From the NCBI RefSeq assembly GCF_900105675.1, contig NZ_LT629786.1, positions 1-64,000 of the forward strand: a stretch of 64,000 nt of DNA. The letters are read 5' to 3'. Positions within the stretch are counted from its first letter, which is position 1, and the number at the start of each line of letters is the position of its first letter. Both the position numbers and the translations under genes were made by a program. This document shows, piece after piece, positions 48,961-58,595 of this stretch. The notes under the pieces are model-generated. The model saw only the letters and a list, made by a program, of their open reading frames with translations, was not told the DNA's origin and did not search any database. This stretch comes from Pseudomonas synxantha. GTDB taxonomy: Bacteria; Pseudomonadota; Gammaproteobacteria; Pseudomonadales; Pseudomonadaceae.

Positions 48961-51900
48961 ATGCTTAACAAAGGACTGTTCCTCGCTTGCGCGCTGGCCC
49001 TGCTGAGCGCCTGTGATTCTTCCGATAAACCCGCTGCACCGACGGCTCCCCCCGCGCCAAGCGTAGCGCCTGCACCTGCCAAGGCGGCGGTGGACGTAGC
49101 GGCGTTGAAGCAGCGCTATGCCGGGCGTGAGCTGAGTGTGGTGGACGTGTCCGAAGTGCAATTGGATGGGGCCAGTACTTTATCGGTGAGCTTTTCCATT
49201 CCCCTGGACCCGGAGCAGAAATTCGCCGATAAATTGCACTTGGTGGACAGCAAGTCCGGCAAGGTCGATGGCGCCTGGGAGCTCTCGGATAACCTCATGG
49301 AACTGCGCCTGCGTCACCTGGAGCCGCAGCGCAAGCTGGTGCTGACGGTGGACGCCGGGTTGAAGGCGGTTAACGACAACCAGCTGGCCGCCGAATACAC
49401 CGCCCGCCTGGAAACCCGCGACCTGCAAGCCACCGTCGGCTTCGCCAGCCGGGGTACGCTGCTGCCGACGCGCCTGGCCGAGGGCCTGCCGGTGATCGCG
49501 CTGAATGTCGACAAGATCGACGTCGAATTCTTCCGTATCAAGCCTGAATCCCTGCCGTCGTTCCTGGCGCAATGGGGGCGCAATACCAGCCTGCAAAGCT
49601 ATGAGTCCCGGGAACTGCTGCCGATGGCCGACCTGGTCTACGGCGGGCGCTTCGACTTGAACCCGGCGCGCAATACCCGCGAAACCTTATTGCTGCCGAT
49701 TGCCGGCCTCAAGCAGTTGCAGCAGCCGGGCGTGTACCTGGCGGTGATGCGTGCTTCGGGCACCTACAACTATTCGCAACCGGCCACGCTGTTTACCTTG
49801 AGTGATATTGGCCTGTCGGTGCACCGCTATGCCAATCGCCTGGATGTGTTTACCCAGGCGTTGGAAGGCGGCAAGGCGCTGAACGGCGTCGAGCTGGAAA
49901 TCCTCGATGCCGAAGGCCGCATACTCGGTCAGGGCAAGACGCAAGACGGTGGCCACGCCGAGCTGGCGCTGCCGAAAAAAGCCCAGGTGCTGCTGGCAAA
50001 ACTTGGTGAACAGACCAGCCTGTTGCGCCTGGATAGCGCCGCGCTGGACCTTGCCGAGTTCGATATCGGTGGGCAACCGTCCCACCCGTTGCAGTTCTTT
50101 GTGTTCGGCCCGCGTGACCTGTATCGCCCCGGCGAAACCGTGCTGCTCAATGCGTTGTTGCGCGACAAGGATGGCAACGCGGTCAAGCCGCAGCCGGTGA
50201 GTGTCGAAGTCCGCCGTCCGGATGAACAGGTGAGCCGCAAATTCGTATGGGAGGCCGATGCCTCCGGCCTCTATCAATACCCGCTGCAACTGGCCGCTGA
50301 AGCACCGACCGGGCGCTGGCAGCTGGTGTTCGACCTGGGCGATGGCAAGCCGCAGCTGTATGAATTCCTCGTCGAAGACTTCCTGCCCGAACGCCTGGCA
50401 CTGGAACTCAAGGGCAGTGACACGGCGCTGAGCCCGGCTGATAACGCGGTTATCCAGGTCAACGGTCGCTATCTGTATGGCGCGCCGGCATCCGGCAATC
50501 GGGTCAGCGGCCAGGTCTATGTGCGCCCGCTGCGTGAAGCGGTAAAGGCCTTGCCTGGCTATCAGTTCGGCTCCGTCACCGAAGAGGAACTGAGCCAGGA
50601 TTTCGAGTTGGACGAAAGCGTACTCGACGCCAACGGCGAGGAGGCGCTGACCCTGGAAAGCAAATGGGCCGAAGCCAAGTCGCCGCTGCAATTGATTGTG
50701 CAAGCCAGCCTGCAAGAGTCGGGCGGGCGGCCGATCACTCGGCGCCTGGTGCAGCCAATCTGGCCGGCCGAGCAATTGCCGGGCCTGCGCGGGCTGTTTG
50801 ATGGCAAGGAAACCAATGGCGATGGCCCGGTGGAATTCGAAGTGCTGGTGGCCAACCAGGACGGGCAGAAACTCGCCGCGCAAGGCCTCAAGGTGCGCCT
50901 GGTGCGCGAGCGCCGTGACTACTACTGGAACTACTCCGACAACGACGGCTGGAGCTACCACTACAACGAGAAATTCCTCAACCTCGACGAGCAGACCCTG
51001 GACATCAAGGCCGGTGATACCGCCAAAGTCAGCTTCCAGGTGGAGTGGGGTCCTTACCGTGTAGAGGTTGAAGACCCGCAGACCGGCCTGGTGAGCAGCG
51101 TGCGTTTCTGGGCCGGCTACCAGGCCCAGGACAACACCGAGGGCGGCGCCGTGCGCCCCGACCAGGTCAAGCTGGCACTGGATAAACCCGCTTATGGCGA
51201 CGGCGATACCGCCAACGTCACTGTCACCCCGCCGGCCGCCGGTAAGGGCTACCTGCTGGTGGAATCTGCCGAAGGCCCGCTGTGGTGGCAGGAAATCGAC
51301 GTGCCGGCCGAAGGCAAGAGCTTTGCGGTCAAGCTCGACCCGAAATGGTCGCGCCATGATCTGTATGTGAGCGCCCTGGTGATCCGTCCCGGCGAGCGCA
51401 AAGCCAATATCACCCCCAAGCGCGCCGTGGGCCTGTTGCACCTGCCGCTGGACCGCACCCAGCGCAAGCTCGGCCTGACCCTCACTGCGCCGGAAAAAAT
51501 GCGCCCCAAACAACCGCTGACGGTGAAGATCGCCGCCAGGAATGCCGATGGCAGCGTACCGAAACAGGTGCATGTGCTGCTGGCGGCGGTGGACGTGGGC
51601 ATTCTCAATATCACCGAATACCCCACGCCCGATCCTTACTCCAGCCTGTTCGGCCGCAAAGCCTATGGTGTCGACCAGTTCGACATCTATGGCCAACTGA
51701 TCGAAGCCGGCCAGGGGCGCCTGGCCAGCCTGGCATTTGGTGGTGACGCGGCATTGGCCAAGGGCGGCAAGCGCCCGGACACCAGCGTGACCATCGTCGC
51801 CCAGCAAAGCGCGCCGGTGACACTGAACGAAAAAGGCGAGGGCGAAGTCAGCGTCAACATCCCCGACTTCAACGGTGAACTGCGCCTGATGGCCCAGGCC

Positions 51901-53859
51901 TGGAGCGATGATCGCTACGGCATGGCCGAAGGCAAGACGGTGATCGCCGCACCGCTGATCGCCGAATTGTCGGCGCCGCGCTTCCTCGCGGGAGGCGACC
52001 AGACCACCCTGGCCCTGGATCTCTCCAACCTGTCGGGCAAGGCGCAGAAGCTCGATGTGCAATTGACCACCGAAGGGCAGTTGGAGCTGGTCAACGGCGG
52101 CGCGCAAGCGGTTGCACTCAAGCAAGGCCAGCGCACCACCCTGCGCATCCCGGTGAAAGCCTGGGGCGGTCTGGGCCAGGGCAAGATCAAGGTCAGCGTG
52201 AACGGCCTGGACCTGCCGGGGGAAAACCTGCCGCCGTTCAGTCGCGAATGGACCTTGGGTGTACGCCCGGCGTATCCGGCGTTGCTCAAGCACTACCGCG
52301 CAGTGCTCAAGGATCAGCCATGGAGCCTGCCCGCCGGTACGCTGGACCAGTTCGATGCCTCCGGACGTGAAGCGCTGTTGAGCCTGTCGAGCCGGCCACC
52401 ATTGAACCTGGGCGCACAGATCAGCGCACTCAAGGCCTACCCTTATGGTTGCCTGGAACAAACCGCCAGCGGCCTGTACCCATCGTTGTATGCCGATGAC
52501 GCACTGCTCAAGCGCCTGAGCATCAAGGGCGAGCCGGATGCCGAGCGTAAGCGCAAGATCGAGTTGGGCATCGAGCGCCTGTTGGGCATGCAACGCTACA
52601 ACGGCAGCTTCGGTTTGTGGGGCGCCGACGGCGAGGAAGAATATTGGCTGACCGCGTATGTCACCGACTTCCTGCTGCGCGCCCGCGACCAGGGTTTTGC
52701 CGTACCGCCTGAAGCCTTGAAGAAGGCCAGCGAGCGCCTGTTGCGGTATGTGCAGGAGCGCAACCTGATTGAAGTCGACTACAGCGACAACGCCGAGCAC
52801 ACGCGGTTTGCCGTGCAGGCTTACGCCGGCATGGTGCTGGCGCGCAGTCAGCAGGCGCCGTTGGGAGCGTTGCGCAGCCTGTTCGAGCGGCGCAGCGATG
52901 CGCGCTCCGGGTTGCCGCTGGTGCAGTTGGCCATCGCCCTGCAGAAAATGGGCGATCAACCGCGTGCGGATCAGGCGTTGTTGGCCGGGTTGGCGGCACA
53001 GCGCAGTAGCAAAGAATGGCTGGCCGACTATGGCAGCCCATTGCGTGACCAGGCGATGATCCTGGCATTGCTTGAAGAGAATGACTTGGCCAAGGGCCAA
53101 CGTGAAGAGCGTTTGTTCGCCCTGTCGGACCAGTTGGCCGCCAGCCCGTACCTATCGACTCAGGAGCGTAACTCCCTGTTCCTCGCCGGGCGCCTTGGGT
53201 TTGCCAAACCGGAAGCCAACTGGCAGGTGTTGCTCACCGGCAGCGGCGGGGCGCATGAGTTGAATAACCAGCAATCGACCCTGGCGTTGGAGGGCAAGCT
53301 GCTGTCCGGCGACCTGGCCTTGAGTAATCAGGGTGAAGCGCCGGTGTATCAGCAATTGACGATCTCGGGTTATCCACAAGTGCCGCCGGCTGCCGGTGGC
53401 GAAAACCTGAGCATCCGCCGCGAATACCTGGGCATGGACGGCCAGCCGCTCAACCTGCGTAGCCTCGCCAGCGGCGACCTGGTGCTGGTGCACCTGGCCG
53501 TCAGCGCCAAGCAGCGCGTGCCGGATGCTCTGGTGGTAGACCTGCTCCCCGCCGGCCTGGAACTGGAAAACCAGAACCTGGCCCAAAGCGCGGCCAGCCT
53601 GGAAAACGCCAGTAGCCAAGTGAAGCAGTGGCGCGAGTCGATGCAGAACGCATCGCTCAAGCATCAGGAGTTCAGGGATGATCGTTATGTGGCGGCGATG
53701 AGTCTGGACGGTTATGGCACCACCCATTTGCTGTATCTGGCGCGGGCGGTGACGCCGGGAACCTATCGCGTGCCGCCGCCGCAGGTGGAGTCGATGTATC
53801 GACCGAACTGGCAGGCGGTGGGCGAGACGCCGGTGGATATGGTGATCAAGGGCCGCTGA
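48961..53859 (+). CDS. Alpha-2-macroglobulin family lipoprotein (YfhM-like)
   Basis: 1632 residues. The lipobox LSAC places the lipidated cysteine at C18; D19 follows, the +2 signal for staying in the inner membrane. Then come several MG domains, a long unstructured insertion, and the thioester domain with the reactive motif C1164-L-E-Q1167 (YGCLEQTASG). Bacterial alpha-2-macroglobulins trap proteases that breach the outer membrane; YfhM works with PBP1C, which repairs the wall. pbpC is indeed the next gene on this strand, though a small opposing gene lies between. Full length, no frameshift seen. Confidence 0.95.
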   Translation: MLNKGLFLACALALLSACDSSDKPAAPTAPPAPSVAPAPAKAAVDVAALKQRYAGRELSVVDVSEVQLDGASTLSVSFSIPLDPEQKFADKLHLVDSKSGKVDGAWELSDNLMELRLRHLEPQRKLVLTVDAGLKAVNDNQLAAEYTARLETRDLQATVGFASRGTLLPTRLAEGLPVIALNVDKIDVEFFRIKPESLPSFLAQWGRNTSLQSYESRELLPMADLVYGGRFDLNPARNTRETLLLPIAGLKQLQQPGVYLAVMRASGTYNYSQPATLFTLSDIGLSVHRYANRLDVFTQALEGGKALNGVELEILDAEGRILGQGKTQDGGHAELALPKKAQVLLAKLGEQTSLLRLDSAALDLAEFDIGGQPSHPLQFFVFGPRDLYRPGETVLLNALLRDKDGNAVKPQPVSVEVRRPDEQVSRKFVWEADASGLYQYPLQLAAEAPTGRWQLVFDLGDGKPQLYEFLVEDFLPERLALELKGSDTALSPADNAVIQVNGRYLYGAPASGNRVSGQVYVRPLREAVKALPGYQFGSVTEEELSQDFELDESVLDANGEEALTLESKWAEAKSPLQLIVQASLQESGGRPITRRLVQPIWPAEQLPGLRGLFDGKETNGDGPVEFEVLVANQDGQKLAAQGLKVRLVRERRDYYWNYSDNDGWSYHYNEKFLNLDEQTLDIKAGDTAKVSFQVEWGPYRVEVEDPQTGLVSSVRFWAGYQAQDNTEGGAVRPDQVKLALDKPAYGDGDTANVTVTPPAAGKGYLLVESAEGPLWWQEIDVPAEGKSFAVKLDPKWSRHDLYVSALVIRPGERKANITPKRAVGLLHLPLDRTQRKLGLTLTAPEKMRPKQPLTVKIAARNADGSVPKQVHVLLAAVDVGILNITEYPTPDPYSSLFGRKAYGVDQFDIYGQLIEAGQGRLASLAFGGDAALAKGGKRPDTSVTIVAQQSAPVTLNEKGEGEVSVNIPDFNGELRLMAQAWSDDRYGMAEGKTVIAAPLIAELSAPRFLAGGDQTTLALDLSNLSGKAQKLDVQLTTEGQLELVNGGAQAVALKQGQRTTLRIPVKAWGGLGQGKIKVSVNGLDLPGENLPPFSREWTLGVRPAYPALLKHYRAVLKDQPWSLPAGTLDQFDASGREALLSLSSRPPLNLGAQISALKAYPYGCLEQTASGLYPSLYADDALLKRLSIKGEPDAERKRKIELGIERLLGMQRYNGSFGLWGADGEEEYWLTAYVTDFLLRARDQGFAVPPEALKKASERLLRYVQERNLIEVDYSDNAEHTRFAVQAYAGMVLARSQQAPLGALRSLFERRSDARSGLPLVQLAIALQKMGDQPRADQALLAGLAAQRSSKEWLADYGSPLRDQAMILALLEENDLAKGQREERLFALSDQLAASPYLSTQERNSLFLAGRLGFAKPEANWQVLLTGSGGAHELNNQQSTLALEGKLLSGDLALSNQGEAPVYQQLTISGYPQVPPAAGGENLSIRREYLGMDGQPLNLRSLASGDLVLVHLAVSAKQRVPDALVVDLLPAGLELENQNLAQSAASLENASSQVKQWRESMQNASLKHQEFRDDRYVAAMSLDGYGTTHLLYLARAVTPGTYRVPPPQVESMYRPNWQAVGETPVDMVIKGR

Positions 53860-53884
53860 TTGCTCAAGTTGAAATGGGGACTAC

Positions 53885-53973
53885 TGTGGGAGGGGGCTTG
53901 CTCCCGATGGCGGTGGGTCAGTCAAAATGTCATTGGCTGACACTCAGCTATCGGGAGCAAGCTCCCTCCTACA
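53885..53973. repeat. REPIN with mixed arms (group I left, group III-like right)
   Basis: The left arm is the usual TGTGGGAGGGGGCTTGCTCC. The right arm reads GGGAGCAAGCTCCCTCCTACA, whose complement contains GAGGGAGCTTGCTCCC, the group III core as I remember it from SBW25. It lies between the alpha-2-macroglobulin stop and the opposing small gene. Confidence 0.88.
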
Positions 53974-53996
53974 AGGGGTTGGGGCTGTCAGTTAAA

Positions 53997-54290
53997 TCAG
54001 TGCACAACCCAACTGAGCAACCACAGGCCCAGCAGCAGCCAGATGATGCCCATGATGATCGAGGCTCGCATAAAGGCGCGTACCGCCGAGTACAGCAACA
54101 GCAGGCCGACGATCAGGGTGATGATGCTGATGATCGAGGTGTCCATGCCCAAGGTGCGCGACAGGCCATCGATAAAGTTGCCGCCGGCGTGGGTCAAGGC
54201 CCCGAACAACCCACTGAGTCCGTCGACGATGAACCGGATGACGGAGCCGAGCGCCTGGCCCAACCATTCGAAAAAGCTTTCTACCTGCAT
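53997..54290 (-). CDS. Small two-helix membrane protein
   Basis: 97 residues from MQVESFFEWLGQALG, with AGGA seven bases before the ATG. An amphipathic N-terminal half (GSVIRFIVDGLSGLFGAL) is followed by two strong membrane helices (TSIISIITLIVGLLLLYSAV and ASIIMGIIWLLLGLWLLSWV) separated by a short basic turn, RAFMR. I do not recognise a named family. It faces the alpha-2-macroglobulin gene and is divergent from pbpC by 91 bp, so it splits a pair that is usually adjacent. The good ribosome site and hydrophobic pattern support a real gene. Confidence 0.75.
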   Translation of the reverse strand: MQVESFFEWLGQALGSVIRFIVDGLSGLFGALTHAGGNFIDGLSRTLGMDTSIISIITLIVGLLLLYSAVRAFMRASIIMGIIWLLLGLWLLSWVVH

Positions 54291-54381
54291 GTGCGTGTCC
54301 TGAATAAGAAGGTGGGCGTGACTGTGCCTTTGGTCGTTATTGCCACAGGCTAGTTCCCTACAAGCATAGAGGTTTGCCCGC

Positions 54382-56712
54382 TTGAATTTGCGTTTTGTTG
54401 CCCGCTGGACCCTGGCGAGCCTGCTGTTGGTGATTGCCTTGCTGTGGCTGGCTGATCGGATCTGGCCATTGCCCTTGCCCCAGGACGACCTGGCCCGGGT
54501 GGTGCTGGCCGAGGATGGCACACCACTGTGGCGGTTTGCCGATGCCAATGGGGTGTGGCGCTATCCGGTGCATACCAGCGAAGTGTCGCCGTATTATCTC
54601 GATGCATTGCTCACTTACGAAGACCGCTGGTTCTACCAGCACCCTGGGGTCAACCCGTTGGCGCTGGTGCGGGCGACGTGGCAAAACCTCACAGGTGCAC
54701 GGGTGGTCTCCGGCGGCAGCACCTTGTCGATGCAAGTCGCGCGCTTGCTTGACCCGCACTCGCGCACCCTGCATGGCAAGCTGCGCCAGCTGTGGCGCAC
54801 TGCGCAATTGGAATGGCACCTGTCCAAGGACGAAATCCTCAACCTGTACCTGAACCGTGCGCCCTTCGGCGGTACCTTGCAGGGCGTGGCGGCGGCGAGT
54901 TGGGCGTACCTGGGCAAGTCGCCGTCCCAACTGACCCACGCCGAAGCCGCGTTGCTCGCAGTATTGCCCCAGGCGCCGAGTCGCTTACGCCCGGATCGGC
55001 ATCCGCAGCGCGCCCAGGAGGCCCGCGACAAGGTGCTGCGCCGCCTCGCCGAGTTCAAGGTATGGCCGCAATCGGCGGTCGATGAAGCCCTGGAAGAACC
55101 GCTGCTGCTCGCCCCGCGCCTGGAACCGAGCCTGGCGCCATTACTTGCGCGCCGCCTCAACCGTCCGGACAGCCCGCCGCTGATCCGCACCACCCTGGAT
55201 GCCACCTTGCAACGGCGTCTCGAAGACCTGCTGCTGGGCTGGCGCGCACGGCTGCCGGAACACACCTCGGCAGCGATCCTCGTGGTCGAGGAAGAAAGCA
55301 TGGCGGTGCGCGCCTACCTGGGCTCGGTGGATATCAACGACACCAGGCGCTTTGGCCATGTGGACATGATCAGCGCGCTGCGTTCGCCCGGCTCCACGTT
55401 GAAACCCTTCCTGTATGGCATGGCCCTGGACGATGGCCTGATTCACTCCGAGTCGCTGTTGCAGGACGTGCCCCGGCGTTATGGCGATTACCGGCCGGGC
55501 AACTTTTCCATGGGCTTTACCGGGGCCGTGCCGGCGAGCACGGCCCTGTCCGGCTCGTTGAACCTGCCGGCGGTGCAATTGCTGGAAGCCTACGGGCCCA
55601 AGCGCTTTGCCGCGCAGATGCGCATCGGCGGCATGCCGCTGGCATTGCCGGCGCTGGCCGAGCCGAACCTGGCGCTGATCCTCGGTGGCGCAGGCAGTCG
55701 CCTGGAAGACCTGGTGAGCGGCTACAGCGCCTTGGCCCGCGACGGCAAGAGCGCCACCCTGCGACTGCAACCAGACGACACGCTCAGGGAACGGCCCCTG
55801 CTGTCACCCGGGGCGGCCTGGATTGTGCGGCGCATCCTCAGCGGCCAGGCACGGCCTGATCGAGACCCGCGTGCCGAGCTGGTGCAACGCCCGGTGCTGG
55901 CGTGGAAAACCGGCACCAGCTATGGTTTTCGCGATGCCTGGGCGATTGGCGTAGGGCCGCGGTATTTGATCGGCGTGTGGATCGGTCGGCCGGATGGCAC
56001 GCCAGTGCCGGGCCAGTTCGGCCTGGCCTCGGCAGCGCCGTTGATGTTGCAAGTCCATGACGTACTGACCAACCGTGACAGCCAGCGCGGCATCAGTGCG
56101 CCGGTCAAACCGGTGCCGGCGAATATCGGCGTGGCAGCGATCTGTTGGCCCCTGGGCCAGCCCATGGCCCGCAGCGACCCCAATTGCCGGCGTCAGCGCT
56201 TTGCCTGGACCCAGGACAACACCACGCCGCCGACCTTGCAGGCACTGGACCAACCCTTGAGTGTGGGCTTGATGGAAAGCATCTGGGTCAACGCCAAGGG
56301 TTTGAGGGTCGACGCCCATTGCCCAGGCGCACAGGCCAAGCATATTGCCCTGTGGCCGGCGCCGCTGGAACCCTGGCTGCCAAGGATCGAGCGCCGTGAA
56401 GCACGCATCCCGGCCCCTGACCCGGACTGCCCGCCACCGGCGCTGGCTGCGTCGTCGCCGTTGTCCATCGTCGGCGTACGCGAAGGCGACCAACTGCGCT
56501 TGCCTGTTGCCAGCCAACAAACCCTGCGTCTGAAAATCTCCGCCTTGGGTGGCAGTGGTCGGCGTTGGTGGTTCCTTAATGGCGCGCCGTTGGGTGATAG
56601 CGCCAATCAGGACAGTATCAATGCCAGTTTCGAGCGGTTGGGCCGCTATCAGCTAAGCGTTCTGGATGAGGCTGGGCAAACCGCCAGGCTTGAGTTCAGC
56701 GTTGTTGATTAG
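54382..56712 (+). CDS. pbpC: Penicillin-binding protein 1C PbpC
   Basis: 776 residues from TTG, with AGAGG nine bases upstream; no closer ATG fits. A membrane anchor (about 8-26) is followed by a GT51 glycosyltransferase with E80 in TYEDRWFYQHPGV, then a transpeptidase with S338-T-L-K341, SLN (SGSLNLP), and K509-T-G511 (AWKTGTSYG). A C-terminal PBP1C domain ends the protein. PBP1C is a wall repair synthase linked with alpha-2-macroglobulin. Confidence 0.95.
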   Translation: MNLRFVARWTLASLLLVIALLWLADRIWPLPLPQDDLARVVLAEDGTPLWRFADANGVWRYPVHTSEVSPYYLDALLTYEDRWFYQHPGVNPLALVRATWQNLTGARVVSGGSTLSMQVARLLDPHSRTLHGKLRQLWRTAQLEWHLSKDEILNLYLNRAPFGGTLQGVAAASWAYLGKSPSQLTHAEAALLAVLPQAPSRLRPDRHPQRAQEARDKVLRRLAEFKVWPQSAVDEALEEPLLLAPRLEPSLAPLLARRLNRPDSPPLIRTTLDATLQRRLEDLLLGWRARLPEHTSAAILVVEEESMAVRAYLGSVDINDTRRFGHVDMISALRSPGSTLKPFLYGMALDDGLIHSESLLQDVPRRYGDYRPGNFSMGFTGAVPASTALSGSLNLPAVQLLEAYGPKRFAAQMRIGGMPLALPALAEPNLALILGGAGSRLEDLVSGYSALARDGKSATLRLQPDDTLRERPLLSPGAAWIVRRILSGQARPDRDPRAELVQRPVLAWKTGTSYGFRDAWAIGVGPRYLIGVWIGRPDGTPVPGQFGLASAAPLMLQVHDVLTNRDSQRGISAPVKPVPANIGVAAICWPLGQPMARSDPNCRRQRFAWTQDNTTPPTLQALDQPLSVGLMESIWVNAKGLRVDAHCPGAQAKHIALWPAPLEPWLPRIERREARIPAPDPDCPPPALAASSPLSIVGVREGDQLRLPVASQQTLRLKISALGGSGRRWWFLNGAPLGDSANQDSINASFERLGRYQLSVLDEAGQTARLEFSVVD

Positions 56713-56716
56713 GGCC

Positions 56717-56797
56717 TCATCGGGGGCAAGCCCCCTCCCACATTTTGAAATGTATTCACAAATCAAAGTGTGGGAGGGGGCTTGCTCCCGATGGCGG
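56717..56797. repeat. Tail-to-tail REP composite after pbpC
   Basis: A right-type arm (CATCGGGGGCAAGCCCCCTC...) comes first and a left-type arm (TGTGGGAGGGGGCTTGCTCC, 56769 on) second, so the arms point away from each other. The linker includes TGTATTCACAAATCA (56751-56765), identical to the one at 14549-14563. Confidence 0.82.
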
Positions 56798-56873
56798 CCT
56801 TGAGCACACCACCGCTATTCACTTGCCTTCAATCCCCATCCCCCTGAAGCTATACCCATTCAGGAGCCCCCGC

Positions 56874-57182
56874 ATGAACCTTGAACACCTCACCGAACGC
56901 CTGCACCGCATCCGCGATACCAACGACTGGAAACAATTCCACAGCCCGAAAAACCTGGCCATGGCCGCCAGTGTGGAAATGGCCGAACTGGTGGAAATCT
57001 TCCAGTGGCTTACCGAAGACCAGTCCCGCCAGCTGCCCGCCGATAAACTTGCCCATGCCGGCCAGGAAGTCGGCGATATCGTGTTGTACCTGCTGTTGTT
57101 GTGCAGTGAGCTGGGCCTGGACATGAATGAAGTCGTGCGTGCCAAGCTGGCCGACAGCGAGCGGCGGTTTGCCAATGAGTGA
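56874..57182 (+). CDS. MazG-like nucleotide pyrophosphohydrolase (dCTPase/RS21-C6 type)
   Basis: 102 residues from MNLEHLTERLHRIRD, with AGGAG seven bases before. The all-alpha NTP-PPase metal motif E-x-x-E ... E-x-x-D is present (EMAELVE and QEVGDIVLYLLLL). Members of this branch remove modified or excess dNTPs, such as dCTP analogues; the substrate here is not known. Its stop overlaps the cmoM start by eight bases, so translation is coupled. Confidence 0.92.
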   Translation: MNLEHLTERLHRIRDTNDWKQFHSPKNLAMAASVEMAELVEIFQWLTEDQSRQLPADKLAHAGQEVGDIVLYLLLLCSELGLDMNEVVRAKLADSERRFANE

Positions 57183-57924
57183 TCGTCATTTCGACCAGTT
57201 GGCCACGCGTTTCGCCGAAAAAATCTACGGCGGCGCCAAGGGCGCGATTCGCCTGGCGGTGCTCCAGGCCGACCTGGCCGAGGCCTTGCCGCAGCGCCCG
57301 TTGCGCGTGCTGGATATCGGCGCGGGCCTGGGGCATATGTCGCTGTGGCTGGCCGAGCGCGGCCATCAGGTAACCTTGGCCGAGCCCGCCGCGCCGATGC
57401 TTGAAGGCGCGCGCCAGCGCTTTGCCGACGCAGGCCAGACCGCGACGTTTATCCAGGCGCCGTGGCAAGACTTGCTCGGCCAACTCACAGAGCCTTACGA
57501 TCTGGTGCTGTGTCATGCGGTGCTGGAATGGCTGGCCGAACCTCATGCCATTTTGCCGGTGCTGCACCAATTGACGCTGCCCGGCGGTTGGTTGTCCCTG
57601 GCGTTCTACAACCGTGATGCGTTGATCTACCGCAACCTGCTCAAAGGCCACTTCCGCAAAATGCGCAAGAACGACATGGCCGGTGAAAAGCAGAGCCTTA
57701 CGCCGCAACAGCCCCTCGACCCACGGGAGTTGGCGGCGCAACTTGAAGGGATGTGGCAGGTCGAAAGCCAAAGTGGCGTGCGGGTGTTTCACGACTATAT
57801 GCCGGTAGAATTCCAGGCCCGCGCCGATTTGCAGGACTTGTTGGAGATGGAACTCGCTCACCGTCGTCACCCAAGCTTTGCCGGACTTGGGCGTTATTTG
57901 CACTGGGTCTGCCGTCCGGTTTAA
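57175..57924 (+). CDS. cmoM: tRNA 5-carboxymethoxyuridine methyltransferase CmoM
   Basis: 249 residues from MSDRHFDQLATRFAEKIYGG. The Rossmann SAM motif is VLDIGAGLGHMSLWLAERGH. LCHAVLEWLAEP, PGGWLSLAFYNRDALIYRN, SGVRVFHDYMP and LGRYLHW match CmoM of E. coli (formerly SmtA). It methylates the cmo5U34 base of tRNAs to form mcmo5U. Upstream in-frame sequence belongs to the overlapping MazG-like gene. Confidence 0.94.
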   Translation: MSDRHFDQLATRFAEKIYGGAKGAIRLAVLQADLAEALPQRPLRVLDIGAGLGHMSLWLAERGHQVTLAEPAAPMLEGARQRFADAGQTATFIQAPWQDLLGQLTEPYDLVLCHAVLEWLAEPHAILPVLHQLTLPGGWLSLAFYNRDALIYRNLLKGHFRKMRKNDMAGEKQSLTPQQPLDPRELAAQLEGMWQVESQSGVRVFHDYMPVEFQARADLQDLLEMELAHRRHPSFAGLGRYLHWVCRPV

Positions 57925-57948
57925 GCGGCCCAGCCTGCGGAGGTCGAA

Positions 57949-58551
57949 ATGCGTCGTCTCTGTTTGATCCTGTTATCGCTCGGTCTGGGCGCGTGTTCCA
58001 GCCCCAACCCCTACGTCGCCACGTCGGCACCGATGCCGCCGGCCCCGGCTCAGGCGGCCACCACTTTTGATGCCAGCGCTTACCCGGCGCCCGTGCGCGA
58101 CTATGGCGCCTACCGCAGCTGGGGCTGGCTCAACGGCCAATTGCCCGCGGGCACGGCCTGGGCCGATTCGGCGCAGATTGCCGAGGCGGTCAGCGGCGCG
58201 CTCGACCAGCGCGGCCTGCGCCCCTTGCATGACAAGCGTGCCCCCGACCTGTTGGTGAGCGCCGACGTACGCCTGGAGAAACGCCTGCGCCAGGTGCAGG
58301 ACGACTATGGCTACGGTTACGGCGGTTATAACCGCTACGGCAACGGCTATGGCATGTACAACAGCGTGCCCGTGGTGCGCACCTATGAAGTGACGGTGGC
58401 GGTGGCGCGTATCAGCCTGTTCGACGCCCGCACCCGCCAGCCGGTATGGAGCACCAGCGCGGAAACCACCAGCCAGGGCAGCCTGAGCGAGCGCGCCGAC
58501 AGCTTGCGCAAGGCGATGCAGAAAGCAATGGCTGCCTATCCGCCCAGTTAG
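57949..58551 (+). CDS. DUF4136 lipoprotein, first copy
   Basis: 200 residues. The lipobox LGAC puts the acylated cysteine at residue 16, with S17 next, pointing to outer-membrane sorting. The mature part has the DUF4136 pattern: [31 protein letters not shown], and the closing strand [18 protein letters not shown] Tyr/Gly-rich insertion ([17 protein letters not shown], about residues 115-135) lies in the middle. The function is unknown. A close tandem relative follows 44 bp later, so the two probably arose by duplication and share an operon with cmoM. Confidence 0.9.
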   Translation: MRRLCLILLSLGLGACSSPNPYVATSAPMPPAPAQAATTFDASAYPAPVRDYGAYRSWGWLNGQLPAGTAWADSAQIAEAVSGALDQRGLRPLHDKRAPDLLVSADVRLEKRLRQVQDDYGYGYGGYNRYGNGYGMYNSVPVVRTYEVTVAVARISLFDARTRQPVWSTSAETTSQGSLSERADSLRKAMQKAMAAYPPS

Positions 58552-58595
58552 CAGCTATTCTCATTTCAGGCTCACGTTGTTTTTGGAGAAGTGCC

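Noticed and set aside
49687..53100. A 1137-codon open frame on the minus strand inside the alpha-2-macroglobulin gene.
   Set aside because: The translation is Gln/Ala/His-rich without motifs and lies fully antisense to a full-length recognised gene; codon-bias shadow.
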